From NCBI GenBank assembly GCA_009392275.1, contig VFGV01000022.1, positions 124,001 through 188,000 of the forward strand: a stretch of 64,000 nt of DNA. The letters run 5' to 3'. Shown in pieces: positions 17,413 to 25,453 of this stretch (its first letter is position 1; each line of letters opens with the position of its first letter). The stretch is from SAR202 cluster bacterium. GTDB taxonomy: Bacteria; Chloroflexota; Dehalococcoidia; Lucifugimonadales; UBA2962. The notes under the pieces were generated by a model. The model made no database searches and was not told the DNA's origin. It was given only the letters and a program-made list of their open reading frames with translations. A program made the position numbers and the translations under genes.

Positions 17413-18666
17413 TTAAACTATTTTGATATCCGAGCCGGATGCCAAGCTATATTGACCAGACAAAGAGAAATAAAACCTAGCTAACTTCTTAGCAGCATTC
17501 CCCCAACTGTAATCCATTGCATCGCGCCTTGCAGAAGCACCAATTGCGTCTTGTAGTATAGGATTAGACAAAATAACTTCAAGCTTTTCAGTAAATGATT
17601 CAGGACACCTAAATGGGACTAAATATCCAGTCTCCCCATTCTTTATTAACTGAGGCAAACCGCCGACTCTGGAAGCGACCACCGGTGTTCCCGACGCCAT
17701 AGCCTCAAGCGCTACCAATCCAAAACTTTCATAATATGACGGGAATATAAGAGCATCAGCTGCTCTATAAAACTCAGCTAATAAAGACTGTCTAACTGAT
17801 CCAACAAATTTAACTTGTTTGTATATTCCGAATGACCTAGCCAATTCCTTTAGCTCCGCCACAATGGTATCTGAGGTTGAATCCCCTCCAACCACTATCA
17901 AATCTACCACCTCATTTAACTCCAGCTTAGAAATAGCATTTATAGCTATATCAATACCTTTCAATGGCTCCACTCTACCTGCGTATAAAACCATTTTCCC
18001 TGAAGATAAACTCAATTTTTCCTTTGCCTTAGATCTGTTTCCAGGTTGAAAAACCTGCAAATTAACACCAGGTGTTATTACCTTGATTTTTGAATCATCA
18101 AAAGTTTTATCCGATTTAACGTAAAGTTGGTTAATGTCTAAAACCTCAGAATCAGTTGATACAACAATACCATCAGACCGCAAGACAGCATCAGTCTCGC
18201 TCTCAATTCGACGAATTGATTCCATCTCTTCAGCTTTTGCTCTCAATTTCAATTTAGCTAGAGTATGAAACGTAGAGACAAGAGGCACGGACCATGATTT
18301 AGACAATGTGATTCCCGGGTAATTGGATAGCCAATAATGTGAATGAACCAAATTATATTCAATCTTTTCGTGCTTTTGAAAACGCAAAACATTTTCCACG
18401 AATTCGGGCCCGGCACGATATAAATCTTCCTTTTTCTGATTGAATTCTCCAGCTTTTAGATGAATAACTCTGGCATTAATTCCTAACTGTATGACTTCTT
18501 CATCGTTCGGGTCATGAACTCGTGTATAAACGTCAATTTTTATCCCTAGTTTGCCTAGATGCTTTGCGGTTTCTTTTAGATAAACATTCATGCCTCCTGT
18601 GTCTTTTTCTCCTAAACGAGCGACAGGGCAACCATGCAGACTAAGAAATGCTACTCGATATCCCAA
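17413..18666 (-). CDS. GT4 glycosyltransferase, MshA-like
   Basis: GT-B retaining glycosyltransferase of family GT4, 417 residues. The N-terminal acceptor domain contains EKDTGGMNVYLKETAKHLG, the signature shared by MshA (inositol-3-phosphate GlcNAc transferase) and sucrose-phosphate-synthase-like enzymes. The C-terminal donor domain has YAGRVEPLKGIDIAI and the ESFGLVALEAMASGTPVVA nucleotide-sugar site. Donor and acceptor cannot be fixed from sequence. It lies 47 nt before the CelD-like gene on the same strand. Confidence 0.8.
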   Translation of the reverse strand: MGYRVAFLSLHGCPVARLGEKDTGGMNVYLKETAKHLGKLGIKIDVYTRVHDPNDEEVIQLGINARVIHLKAGEFNQKKEDLYRAGPEFVENVLRFQKHEKIEYNLVHSHYWLSNYPGITLSKSWSVPLVSTFHTLAKLKLRAKAEEMESIRRIESETDAVLRSDGIVVSTDSEVLDINQLYVKSDKTFDDSKIKVITPGVNLQVFQPGNRSKAKEKLSLSSGKMVLYAGRVEPLKGIDIAINAISKLELNEVVDLIVVGGDSTSDTIVAELKELARSFGIYKQVKFVGSVRQSLLAEFYRAADALIFPSYYESFGLVALEAMASGTPVVASRVGGLPQLIKNGETGYLVPFRCPESFTEKLEVILSNPILQDAIGASARRDAMDYSWGNAAKKLARFYFSLSGQYSLASGSDIKIV

Positions 18667-18713
18667 TTACACACCTTGTTTCATAAAAATTTATTTCCTT
18701 GTGAGCTATATTA

Positions 18714-19700
18714 TTATTTTTTTATAACAATATGATGAATTGGCGTATCTATACCGCCCAATTCATACTTATAGCGCTCGGATCCTTTTAGAAAATTAAA
18801 GCTTGATCTACCTAAATTAATTGCTTCCCGTATTGCATATGCTTTATTAATGAAGCCCGCACCAAGCTGTCTGTTCGAAGTATCGTATCCACTATTGTAA
18901 AGCATGAAATCATTTTGATAATCAAAAACCAAGCACCCTGCTATTCTTTGTGAATTAAATTCTAAAAACGACAAATTTACATGATTTCTCTCAGACCCAT
19001 TTCGAATTAATAATCTAAAAAACTTCTCTACTTTGGAAGTCAAAAACAGTGATTTTGCATCACTGGTAAGACGCATCAATTGAAAAAAATGATTTACTTC
19101 TGCATCAGATGGGTTATTGAAAGATGTTTGTGCAACTTTTCCTATACTTTCAATCCGTCGAATTTTGCGCCGAAGTTCATGTCTATATTTTTTCTTCAGT
19201 GAAGAAACATATATGTCCCATGAATCTGGCAGCTCTAAACGAGGGCAAACAGCAACTTGATCAGTTTTTATAGAGTAACTTCGTTCATTAGCGATCTCAA
19301 TCAATATATCTTTTTGTGAATCACCCGACACCGAAGACAAGTCCAATTGTTTCCAATCTTCATCTACTAAATAATCAAAAAAACTGTTTATTACTTCCCT
19401 CTCCATATCATTCTCAATAATTAGCTGCTGGTAATCAAATAATTCAGGATCGCCAGCAATCTTCATTCCCGATGCGCATTCCATTACAGGAATCATGCCA
19501 ACCAAGTACTCGTTTTTACGAAACAAAAAAATAATAAGATTTATATTTGGTGCAAAGATCTGTTTCCAGGATGTCAAAAACCAATAAGAATAAAACATAT
19601 TGGCACTGCCTATACGATTGAGTAAATCATCCCATTCCTTAACGTAAGAATCTTCAATGGGTTTTTCATTTAAAACTAATTTTTCAACATTAAGGTTTAT
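18714..19700 (-). CDS. CelD/FemAB-like acyltransferase with non-canonical start
   Basis: GNAT-superfamily protein of the CelD/BioF2-like type. KKKYRHELRRKIRRIE (about 165-180 from the ATG) and the C-terminal GAGFINKAYAIREAI...FLKGSERYKYELGG block are characteristic. The first in-frame ATG (19598) would start the protein in mid-domain. The frame stays open 35 codons further up to a TGA at 19704-19706, and this part encodes EWDDLLNRIGSAN, the family's usual beginning. That extension has no ATG, GTG, TTG or CTG; ATA (19698-19700) or ATT (19701-19703) lies behind GGGTGAG. I place the start at ATA. A 5' sequencing error is the alternative. The substrate is unknown. Confidence 0.65.
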   Translation of the reverse strand: MNLNVEKLVLNEKPIEDSYVKEWDDLLNRIGSANMFYSYWFLTSWKQIFAPNINLIIFLFRKNEYLVGMIPVMECASGMKIAGDPELFDYQQLIIENDMEREVINSFFDYLVDEDWKQLDLSSVSGDSQKDILIEIANERSYSIKTDQVAVCPRLELPDSWDIYVSSLKKKYRHELRRKIRRIESIGKVAQTSFNNPSDAEVNHFFQLMRLTSDAKSLFLTSKVEKFFRLLIRNGSERNHVNLSFLEFNSQRIAGCLVFDYQNDFMLYNSGYDTSNRQLGAGFINKAYAIREAINLGRSSFNFLKGSERYKYELGGIDTPIHHIVIKK

Positions 19701-19817
19701 AATTCACTCACCCTGTTTTTCGATAAGTTACGTATTATTTCAAAAATGCAGTTTAATTAAACGCATTTGAATATACATACTAGTTATTTATACCAGTTCG
19801 CAGGTTTATTATCCAAC

Positions 19818-19846
19818 TTGAATACAGGTAATAATACACATAGAAT
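19818..19846 (+). promoter_or_regulatory. Candidate promoter for glyA
   Basis: TTGAAT (19818-19823), a 17-nt spacer and TAGAAT (19841-19846) lie in the 261-nt gap between the divergent CelD-like gene and glyA. No known riboswitch fold was recognised between this and the glyA start. Confidence 0.35.
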
Positions 19847-19964
19847 TACAGTCGGATAATAAAGATTTATATGAGCTGACTTCTGCTCTGATTATTTATA
19901 CTCCTTCATATAACATTTTCTATCTAACGTTAAACCGTCCAATTAATATTACTTACTTCCCAAA

Positions 19965-21221
19965 ATGGAGCCTAAATTGAATATACTAAAGACATCTGAT
20001 CCTGAAATTTACTCTGCAATCCAAATGGAGGAAAGACGGCAGAGCAGAAACATAAATCTTATAGCATCAGAAAATTATGCTAGTAAATCTGTCATGGAAG
20101 CACAAGCTTCCGTTATGACAAATAAATATGCCGAAGGATATCCTGGAAAACGATATTACGGAGGATGCGAACATATTGATGTAGCTGAAAAATTGGCTAT
20201 AGATAGGGCAAAAGTATTGTTCGAAGCTGACCATGCAAACGTTCAGCCTCATTCAGGTGCACAGGCAAACATGGCTGTATATCACTCACTCCTACAACCA
20301 GGAGATACCGTGCTTGGGCTAAGGTTGGATCAAGGCGGTCATTTAACACACGGAAGCAGAGTGAATTTTTCAGGCAAGCACTATAATTTCGTATCTTATG
20401 GCGTGGATAAAGAAACTGAGTTAATTAACATTGACGAAGTATTGATGCTGGCTGAGGAACATAAACCAAAAATTATCGTTGCAGGAGCAACTGCATATCC
20501 TAGAATATTTGAATATAACAAGTTCCGAGAAGTTGCTGACGCTGTAAACTCAATATTAATGGTTGATATGGCTCACGTTTCAGGTTTAGTTGCAGCAAAA
20601 GTTCACCCTTCTCCAATACAGTACGCAGATGTAGTGACTTCGACCACTCACAAAACCCTTAGAGGTCCAAGAGGAGGTATGATTCTTTCTAAAGAAATTC
20701 ACGCCAAAAATGTAGATAGAGGAGTATTTCCAAATGTACAAGGAGGACCTTTAGAGAACACAATAGCAGCTAAAGCTGTAGCTTTCGGAGAAGCAATGTC
20801 TCCAGACTTTATAGATTACTCGAAGCAAGTCGTTAAAAATGCAATCGCGCTCGCTGATGTTTTAACTAAGGGAGGATTAAGAATTGTTTCTGGAGGAACA
20901 GATACCCATATGGTACTGGTTGATTTAAGGCCTATTAATGTAACCGGTAAGGACGCAGAGGAAACTTTAGATAAAGTTTGTATTACAGCGAATCGCAATG
21001 CCATACCTTATGATACTCAGAAACCTAGAATAACTAGCGGCCTCAGACTTGGGACTCCTGCAATAACAACAAGAGGCTTTGCGGAAAAAGATGTTTGCGT
21101 GGTAGGCGAGCTGATTATTAAAGCGTTACAAAACAAGGACAATGAAGCTAAGCTTAAAGACATTAAAAACGATGTAATAAATCTAACATCGAAATTTCCT
21201 GTTCCAGGAATCGATCATTAG
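19965..21221 (+). CDS. glyA: Serine hydroxymethyltransferase
   Basis: PLP enzyme interconverting serine and glycine with transfer of a one-carbon unit to tetrahydrofolate. It feeds the methyl cycle encoded around 44-50 kb. The PLP-binding Lys is in [16 protein letters not shown], and the N-terminal [12 protein letters not shown] and [11 protein letters not shown] motifs are intact. The length of 418 is normal. It has its own upstream region and converges on rnc. Confidence 0.97.
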   Translation: MEPKLNILKTSDPEIYSAIQMEERRQSRNINLIASENYASKSVMEAQASVMTNKYAEGYPGKRYYGGCEHIDVAEKLAIDRAKVLFEADHANVQPHSGAQANMAVYHSLLQPGDTVLGLRLDQGGHLTHGSRVNFSGKHYNFVSYGVDKETELINIDEVLMLAEEHKPKIIVAGATAYPRIFEYNKFREVADAVNSILMVDMAHVSGLVAAKVHPSPIQYADVVTSTTHKTLRGPRGGMILSKEIHAKNVDRGVFPNVQGGPLENTIAAKAVAFGEAMSPDFIDYSKQVVKNAIALADVLTKGGLRIVSGGTDTHMVLVDLRPINVTGKDAEETLDKVCITANRNAIPYDTQKPRITSGLRLGTPAITTRGFAEKDVCVVGELIIKALQNKDNEAKLKDIKNDVINLTSKFPVPGIDH

Positions 21222-21233
21222 ATTCAAAAACAC

Positions 21234-21926
21234 CTAATTGTTTAACGCTCTAAGGGCAATATGTGCAGCTTTTTGTTCCGCATCTATTTTCTTTTTCCCT
21301 ACACCAACCCCCATCACGTGTTCATCTATTATAACTTCGACAGTAAATGTTAATTTATGTGGTTCTCCAATAGAATCGACTGTTCTATATTCAGGCACAG
21401 GTCTTCCATGACTCTGCAGATATTCCTGTAGCTGTTTTTTACTATTTTTAACCTCTTCCACTAAATAAAGATACTTTGTATAAAGTCGTGTCACCATACT
21501 ATTTACCGTTTCAAATCCACATTCAATAAACACGGCAGCAACAACTGCTTCAAATGCCGCAGCAAGAATTGAAGGGTTATCTCTCCCTGATTGAGCTATT
21601 AGGCCTTTTCCAAGAATTAGATATCTATCTAAGTTAATTTCTGATGCTATTTTCGCCAAGGTAGCACCGCTAACTAACTTGTCTGACTCAACTGTTAATT
21701 CACCTTCGTTCCATTCTTTATTTTGACTATAAAGATAGTTGGCTACGACCAAATCCAAAACCGCATCACCTAAAAACTCCATCCTCTGATTAGATACATA
21801 TCGTTTAACACCCATTTCATTAGTAGCAGATGGATGAGTTAATGCAGTTCTTAATACATCAACATTTTTAAACTCGACTCCAAGTTTAATCTCTAAGTCT
21901 CGAAGGTTATTATTACTCTTTATCAC
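21234..21926 (-). CDS. rnc: Ribonuclease III
   Basis: Double-strand-specific endoribonuclease for rRNA and mRNA processing. The signature QRMEFLGDAVLDLVV (about 45-59) supplies the acidic catalytic residues, with a second acidic site in ILAAAFEAVVAAVF. A C-terminal dsRNA-binding domain (about 160-230) ends GVGKKKIDAEQKAAHIALRAL. The length of 230 is normal. It starts 4 nt after the selenoprotein candidate, so the two form one transcript. Confidence 0.95.
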   Translation of the reverse strand: MIKSNNNLRDLEIKLGVEFKNVDVLRTALTHPSATNEMGVKRYVSNQRMEFLGDAVLDLVVANYLYSQNKEWNEGELTVESDKLVSGATLAKIASEINLDRYLILGKGLIAQSGRDNPSILAAAFEAVVAAVFIECGFETVNSMVTRLYTKYLYLVEEVKNSKKQLQEYLQSHGRPVPEYRTVDSIGEPHKLTFTVEVIIDEHVMGVGVGKKKIDAEQKAAHIALRALNN

Positions 21927-21930
21927 TATG

Positions 21931-22548
21931 TTAAACCACGTTTTTTGGCCAAGGAGGTTGAGGACGTTTTATTTCTCCAATGTAATCTCGGCTACCAAAC
22001 AAAGCCATGAAATCTTTGAAAGCTTGATAGGCATCAGACTCAGGTGGCATTAAGGTTTTTACAAATGCAGACTGTCCATTTTCGAAAACAAATGTCGGAG
22101 TGCCGAAAACGCCGTGTTTATCAAGTGCTTCATCATGATCTTTTCTAATCGCTGTAATCAAATTTGGATCTTTAAGATCCAATAAAAGCTTTTCTATATT
22201 AAGCCCGCTATTTGATGCAACTTCTATCAATTCATCGTACTTATCAAGGCGAATTCGCTTTCCTGAATGCCGCGATATATAAATATTTAAATTAAACTGA
22301 TTGTATAATTCTTGACCCTGCCACAATGCTGCCTTACCAATTTTATGAGCGTACATTGATCTCCCTTGATCTTCAATTGGTGATTTCCAAAACAACTCTC
22401 GATCAACCCCCTCTTTATTGGCATCTAATACAAATGATTTCCACGTGATATCTAATTCCATTCCACCTTGTTTTACTTTATCCAGCCACACGGCTGCATT
22501 ATAAGCAAACGGTCATATGTAATCATGGAAAATTTCAAGCTTTAGCAT
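21931..22548 (-). CDS. DsbA-family thioredoxin-fold protein with in-frame TGA (candidate selenoprotein)
   Basis: Read from ATG 22548 (AGAGG lies 6 nt upstream) the frame gives MLKLEIFHDYI, then TGA (22513-22515), then PFAYNAAVWLDKV and a complete DsbA-family domain. That domain includes the cis-Pro loop VFGTPTFVFENGQ and the C-terminal EIKRPQPPWP tail. In this family the position of the TGA holds the catalytic Cys (DYxCPFA), so the codon most simply encodes selenocysteine, residue 12 of 205. A hairpin fitting the bacterial SECIS rules follows. Without readthrough, the downstream part from GTG 22491 would lack the first strand and active site. Expected role: thiol/selenol-disulfide exchange, partner unknown. 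The alternative is a nonsense mutation or base error. Confidence 0.75.
22478..22504 (-). promoter_or_regulatory. Predicted bacterial SECIS hairpin
   Basis: On the minus strand, directly after the TGA, CAGCC (22496-22492), loop GTGT and GGCTG (22487-22483) form a perfect 5-bp apical stem. TTAT (22504-22501) and ATAA (22481-22478) extend it below an internal loop. The first base of the apical loop is G and lies 22 nt after the TGA, inside the 16-37-nt window with a G in the first two loop positions that defines bacterial SECIS elements. Confidence 0.65.
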
Positions 22549-22623
22549 TTTAGACCTCTTTGAACTTTTAAAAAATTCTAGCACTTCAAAAAGTAATAAT
22601 ACATTAACACGTATAAACAATCG

Positions 22624-22629
22624 TATAAT
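22624..22629 (+). promoter_or_regulatory. Probable -10 element for the 2-hydroxyacid dehydrogenase gene
   Basis: A perfect TATAAT lies 38 nt before the ATG at 22667, in the 118-nt gap between divergent genes. A GAGAGGT ribosome site stands before the ATG. The -35 is weak (TACATT at 18 nt spacing). Confidence 0.4.
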
Positions 22630-22666
22630 GTGGACAAATTTTATTTTGCATGAGAGGTAAATTGAA

Positions 22667-23704
22667 ATGTCAAAACCTAAAGTCGCCTGGATAAGGTCTT
22701 CTGCCTTAGATTTTTGGTCTGATAGTGCCGAAATGTCTTTAACAACCGACAGCATTGACCTGGTTGATCACGATCTCGAAGTGCACATGGTCTCCAGCGA
22801 AGGTGAAATTATTGAAGCAGTACGGGATGCAGACCTAGTGTTAGATGAAATGGTTCCACTTGGAAAATCGGTTATTCAACATATGAATAAAGCTCAGGCA
22901 ATTATTAGTTTAGGGCATGGTTTCAATCATATAGACGACCAAGCAGCTACTGATATGGGAATCATGTTGGCTAATTGTGCTGGATATTGCTCTGATGAAG
23001 TGGCCAATCATACGATTATGTTTTTGCTAGCATGCTCTAAACGACTTATACAGCTTGATAAATTAGTTAAAAATGGTGAGTGGACTAGCACGACAATAAA
23101 AAGTCTTTTTCCAATGCCAGCCGTATATGGGCAAACATTAGGTTTAGTGGGATTTGGCAACATCGGAAGACATGTGTCAAGAAAAGCAAAAGCTTTCGGC
23201 ATTAACGTAAAAGTGTATGACCCTTATTTAGAACCTTGGGTGGCACAAGAATACGAGATACAAAGAGTAGAATCTTTGGAATCTTTGGGTGCAGAATCAG
23301 ATTATGTTTCAATGCATGTTCCATTAAATTCTGATACTAAAGGTCTGGCAGATGCCTCACTTTTTAAAAGCATGAAGCCTTCTGCCTACTTTATAAATAC
23401 ATGCAGGGGGGCTACTCACAATGAGTCTGATCTAATATCGGCTTTGAATAACAAGGAAATAGCTGGCGCAGCATTAGATGTTTTTGAAATTGAGCCTACG
23501 CCCGAAAGTAACCCGCTCTTATTAATGGATAATGTAATCGCCTCGCCTCATTCAGCAGGCACTTCAGATAATTCAAGTCGTGATGGAAGAATTCGGCTTG
23601 GAGAAGAGGCGGCGCGAGTTTTAAAGGGAATGTATCCTATGTCTCTGGTGAATCCAGCTGTTAGAACCAAAATACCGCTTAGAAACCTAGCTAAGTGCCT
23701 ATAA
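22667..23704 (+). CDS. D-isomer-specific 2-hydroxyacid dehydrogenase
   Basis: NAD-dependent dehydrogenase of the phosphoglycerate-dehydrogenase/CtBP-like superfamily, 345 residues. The NAD fold has GLVGFGNIGRHVSRKA (about 160-175). The catalytic set is Arg in NTCRGATHNESDL, Glu in DVFEIEPTPES and His in VIASPHSAGTS. It lacks the C-terminal ACT/ASB regulatory domains of long SerA. The substrate could be a hydroxypyruvate/glyoxylate-type acid or 3-phosphoglycerate and cannot be settled from sequence. Confidence 0.85.
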   Translation: MSKPKVAWIRSSALDFWSDSAEMSLTTDSIDLVDHDLEVHMVSSEGEIIEAVRDADLVLDEMVPLGKSVIQHMNKAQAIISLGHGFNHIDDQAATDMGIMLANCAGYCSDEVANHTIMFLLACSKRLIQLDKLVKNGEWTSTTIKSLFPMPAVYGQTLGLVGFGNIGRHVSRKAKAFGINVKVYDPYLEPWVAQEYEIQRVESLESLGAESDYVSMHVPLNSDTKGLADASLFKSMKPSAYFINTCRGATHNESDLISALNNKEIAGAALDVFEIEPTPESNPLLLMDNVIASPHSAGTSDNSSRDGRIRLGEEAARVLKGMYPMSLVNPAVRTKIPLRNLAKCL

Positions 23705-23802
23705 GAGTTATATAAAGACGATGTAATATTAGTAACGCTTTAACCTGAGTGTAATTATCTTTTATAGCCGATGCTTACGTTGTCAAAATGGAAAGGAAAT
23801 CA

Positions 23803-25389
23803 ATGTTCGACATAATAATTAAAAATGGTACCATTGTTGATGGTAGCGGAAGTCCTAGAGTGAAAGCTGATCTAGGCATCAAGCAGGAAAAAATAGAAGC
23901 TATAGGCGATTTATCCAATGCTCAGGGTTCTTCTATCGTTGACGCAACTGGATTAGTTGTCTCACCAGGATTCATTGACACGCATGCCCATTCAGATGGG
24001 GTTCTTCTCACTGATCCGCAGCATGCATCAGGAGTGAGGCAGGGAATTACTACGGAAATCCTAGGTCAGGATGGGTTATCATATGCCCCTCTTAATCACG
24101 AAAACTATCTTATGTACCGACAATACCTATCCGGTCTATTAGGTATGCCGCCGCCAGATTTAGATATGAGCAGCGTTACGGCTTTCAGAAACAACTATCA
24201 TAAGAAATGCGCTGTAAACACAGCTTATTGTGTTGCCCATGGTGCTATAAGAATCGAAACAGTCGGATTTAATGACGTGCCTTTATTAGGCAAAGATTTA
24301 GAAAATGCTAAGGCTCTTGTTAGAGATTCCATTGAACAGGGAGCAGTAGCATTAGCTACAGGCATGTCATATTATCCAAATAGCTGGAGCACTACTGAAG
24401 AGTTAATTCAGCTGTGTAGCGCTGCAGATAAAGCAGGAGGGTTATATGTTACCCACTTACGAGATGTAAACACTGAAAGGGGATTTGAAGGTGGAGGAGT
24501 AGAAGAGGCATTGGAAATAGGTCGCAAATCTGGTGTCAAAGTACATTTTTCTCATTTCAGAACAACACCTGAAGATTTTGGGATCATGTCTGCAAAAGAA
24601 AAAATATCTTTGATTGACAAATCTAAAAGCGAAGTAGACTCAACGCTTGAGTTATACCCTTATCCAGTCGGCAGCAGTTTCGCCATCATGACATTAGATT
24701 CAATATCTCAAGATGGCGGAACCGACGCGATTATTGATAGATTAAATAATCCAGTAAAAAGGAAAATTGTCGCAAAGCTTATTGATACTTATGACTCTAG
24801 ATCTTTAGATCATATTGTATTTACACATCTGCCAAACAACCAAGACCTCGAAGGAATGAGCGTCTCGGACATATCTTCAAGCACTGGCATGACTAGAGGG
24901 CAGGTTATATGTGATTTATTAGTTAAAGAGAACCTCCAAGTCGGATTTAGGTCGGTTCCTCCAACAAGCGGAGCCATTTGGCGCCATCTTATGAAAGATC
25001 AAATGTATTTTTTGTCGCGGCCTGATTATATGCTTGGATCTGATCAAATATCCTTAGGTGGCTTTCCCCATCCAAGAGCATATGGAGCATTTCCTCGTTT
25101 CTTAGGTAGATATCTGAGACAAATGCCAGACGTTATGTCTTTAGAAACTATGATAAATAGATTGACTCTTAACGCTGCAGACAGATTTGGATTAAAAAAA
25201 CGCGGGTTACTAAAAGAGGGTTACTTTGCCGATGTTGTCGTGTTTAATCCAGATACTATAATTGATACAGCTACTTTTGATGATCCAAAACAATTCCCTA
25301 TTGGAATACCACATGTAATAGTGAATGGTAAATTTGCGGTAAAAGACGAATCTTGTACAGGTATTTTAGCCGGGCAAGCAGTTCCATAA
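23803..25389 (+). CDS. N-acyl-D-amino-acid deacylase (D-aminoacylase) family amidohydrolase
   Basis: Metal-dependent amidohydrolase. FDIIIKNGTIVDGSGSPRVKAD is the standard opening beta domain, GFIDTHAHSD carries the first metal HxH, and VTHLRD and VHFSHFR supply later ligands. The C-terminal beta domain is FADVVVFNPDTI...VIVNG. The start is set at ATG 23803 because an AAAGGA site lies just before it and homologues begin at this Phe-Asp; ATG 23788 is five codons longer. It probably hydrolyses N-acyl-D-amino acids or related cyclic amides, such as those from peptidoglycan or protein detritus. Confidence 0.82.
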   Translation: MFDIIIKNGTIVDGSGSPRVKADLGIKQEKIEAIGDLSNAQGSSIVDATGLVVSPGFIDTHAHSDGVLLTDPQHASGVRQGITTEILGQDGLSYAPLNHENYLMYRQYLSGLLGMPPPDLDMSSVTAFRNNYHKKCAVNTAYCVAHGAIRIETVGFNDVPLLGKDLENAKALVRDSIEQGAVALATGMSYYPNSWSTTEELIQLCSAADKAGGLYVTHLRDVNTERGFEGGGVEEALEIGRKSGVKVHFSHFRTTPEDFGIMSAKEKISLIDKSKSEVDSTLELYPYPVGSSFAIMTLDSISQDGGTDAIIDRLNNPVKRKIVAKLIDTYDSRSLDHIVFTHLPNNQDLEGMSVSDISSSTGMTRGQVICDLLVKENLQVGFRSVPPTSGAIWRHLMKDQMYFLSRPDYMLGSDQISLGGFPHPRAYGAFPRFLGRYLRQMPDVMSLETMINRLTLNAADRFGLKKRGLLKEGYFADVVVFNPDTIIDTATFDDPKQFPIGIPHVIVNGKFAVKDESCTGILAGQAVP

Positions 25390-25453
25390 TGAATGAATAT
25401 GCACATGCTGGTTCTAATATGTTGGCATACCCAATAACAGTTAGAGGTATTTA

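Noticed and set aside
19704-19964. Riboswitch before glyA
   Set aside because: No glycine, SAM, THF or other riboswitch core was recognised in the 261-nt gap; only a possible promoter was seen.
22513-22755. Open frame of 80 codons on the minus strand upstream of the DsbA-like gene
   Set aside because: Only its last 11 codons (from ATG 22548) are real. They are the N-terminus of the DsbA-family protein interrupted by the TGA. The rest overlaps the promoter region and the divergent gene.
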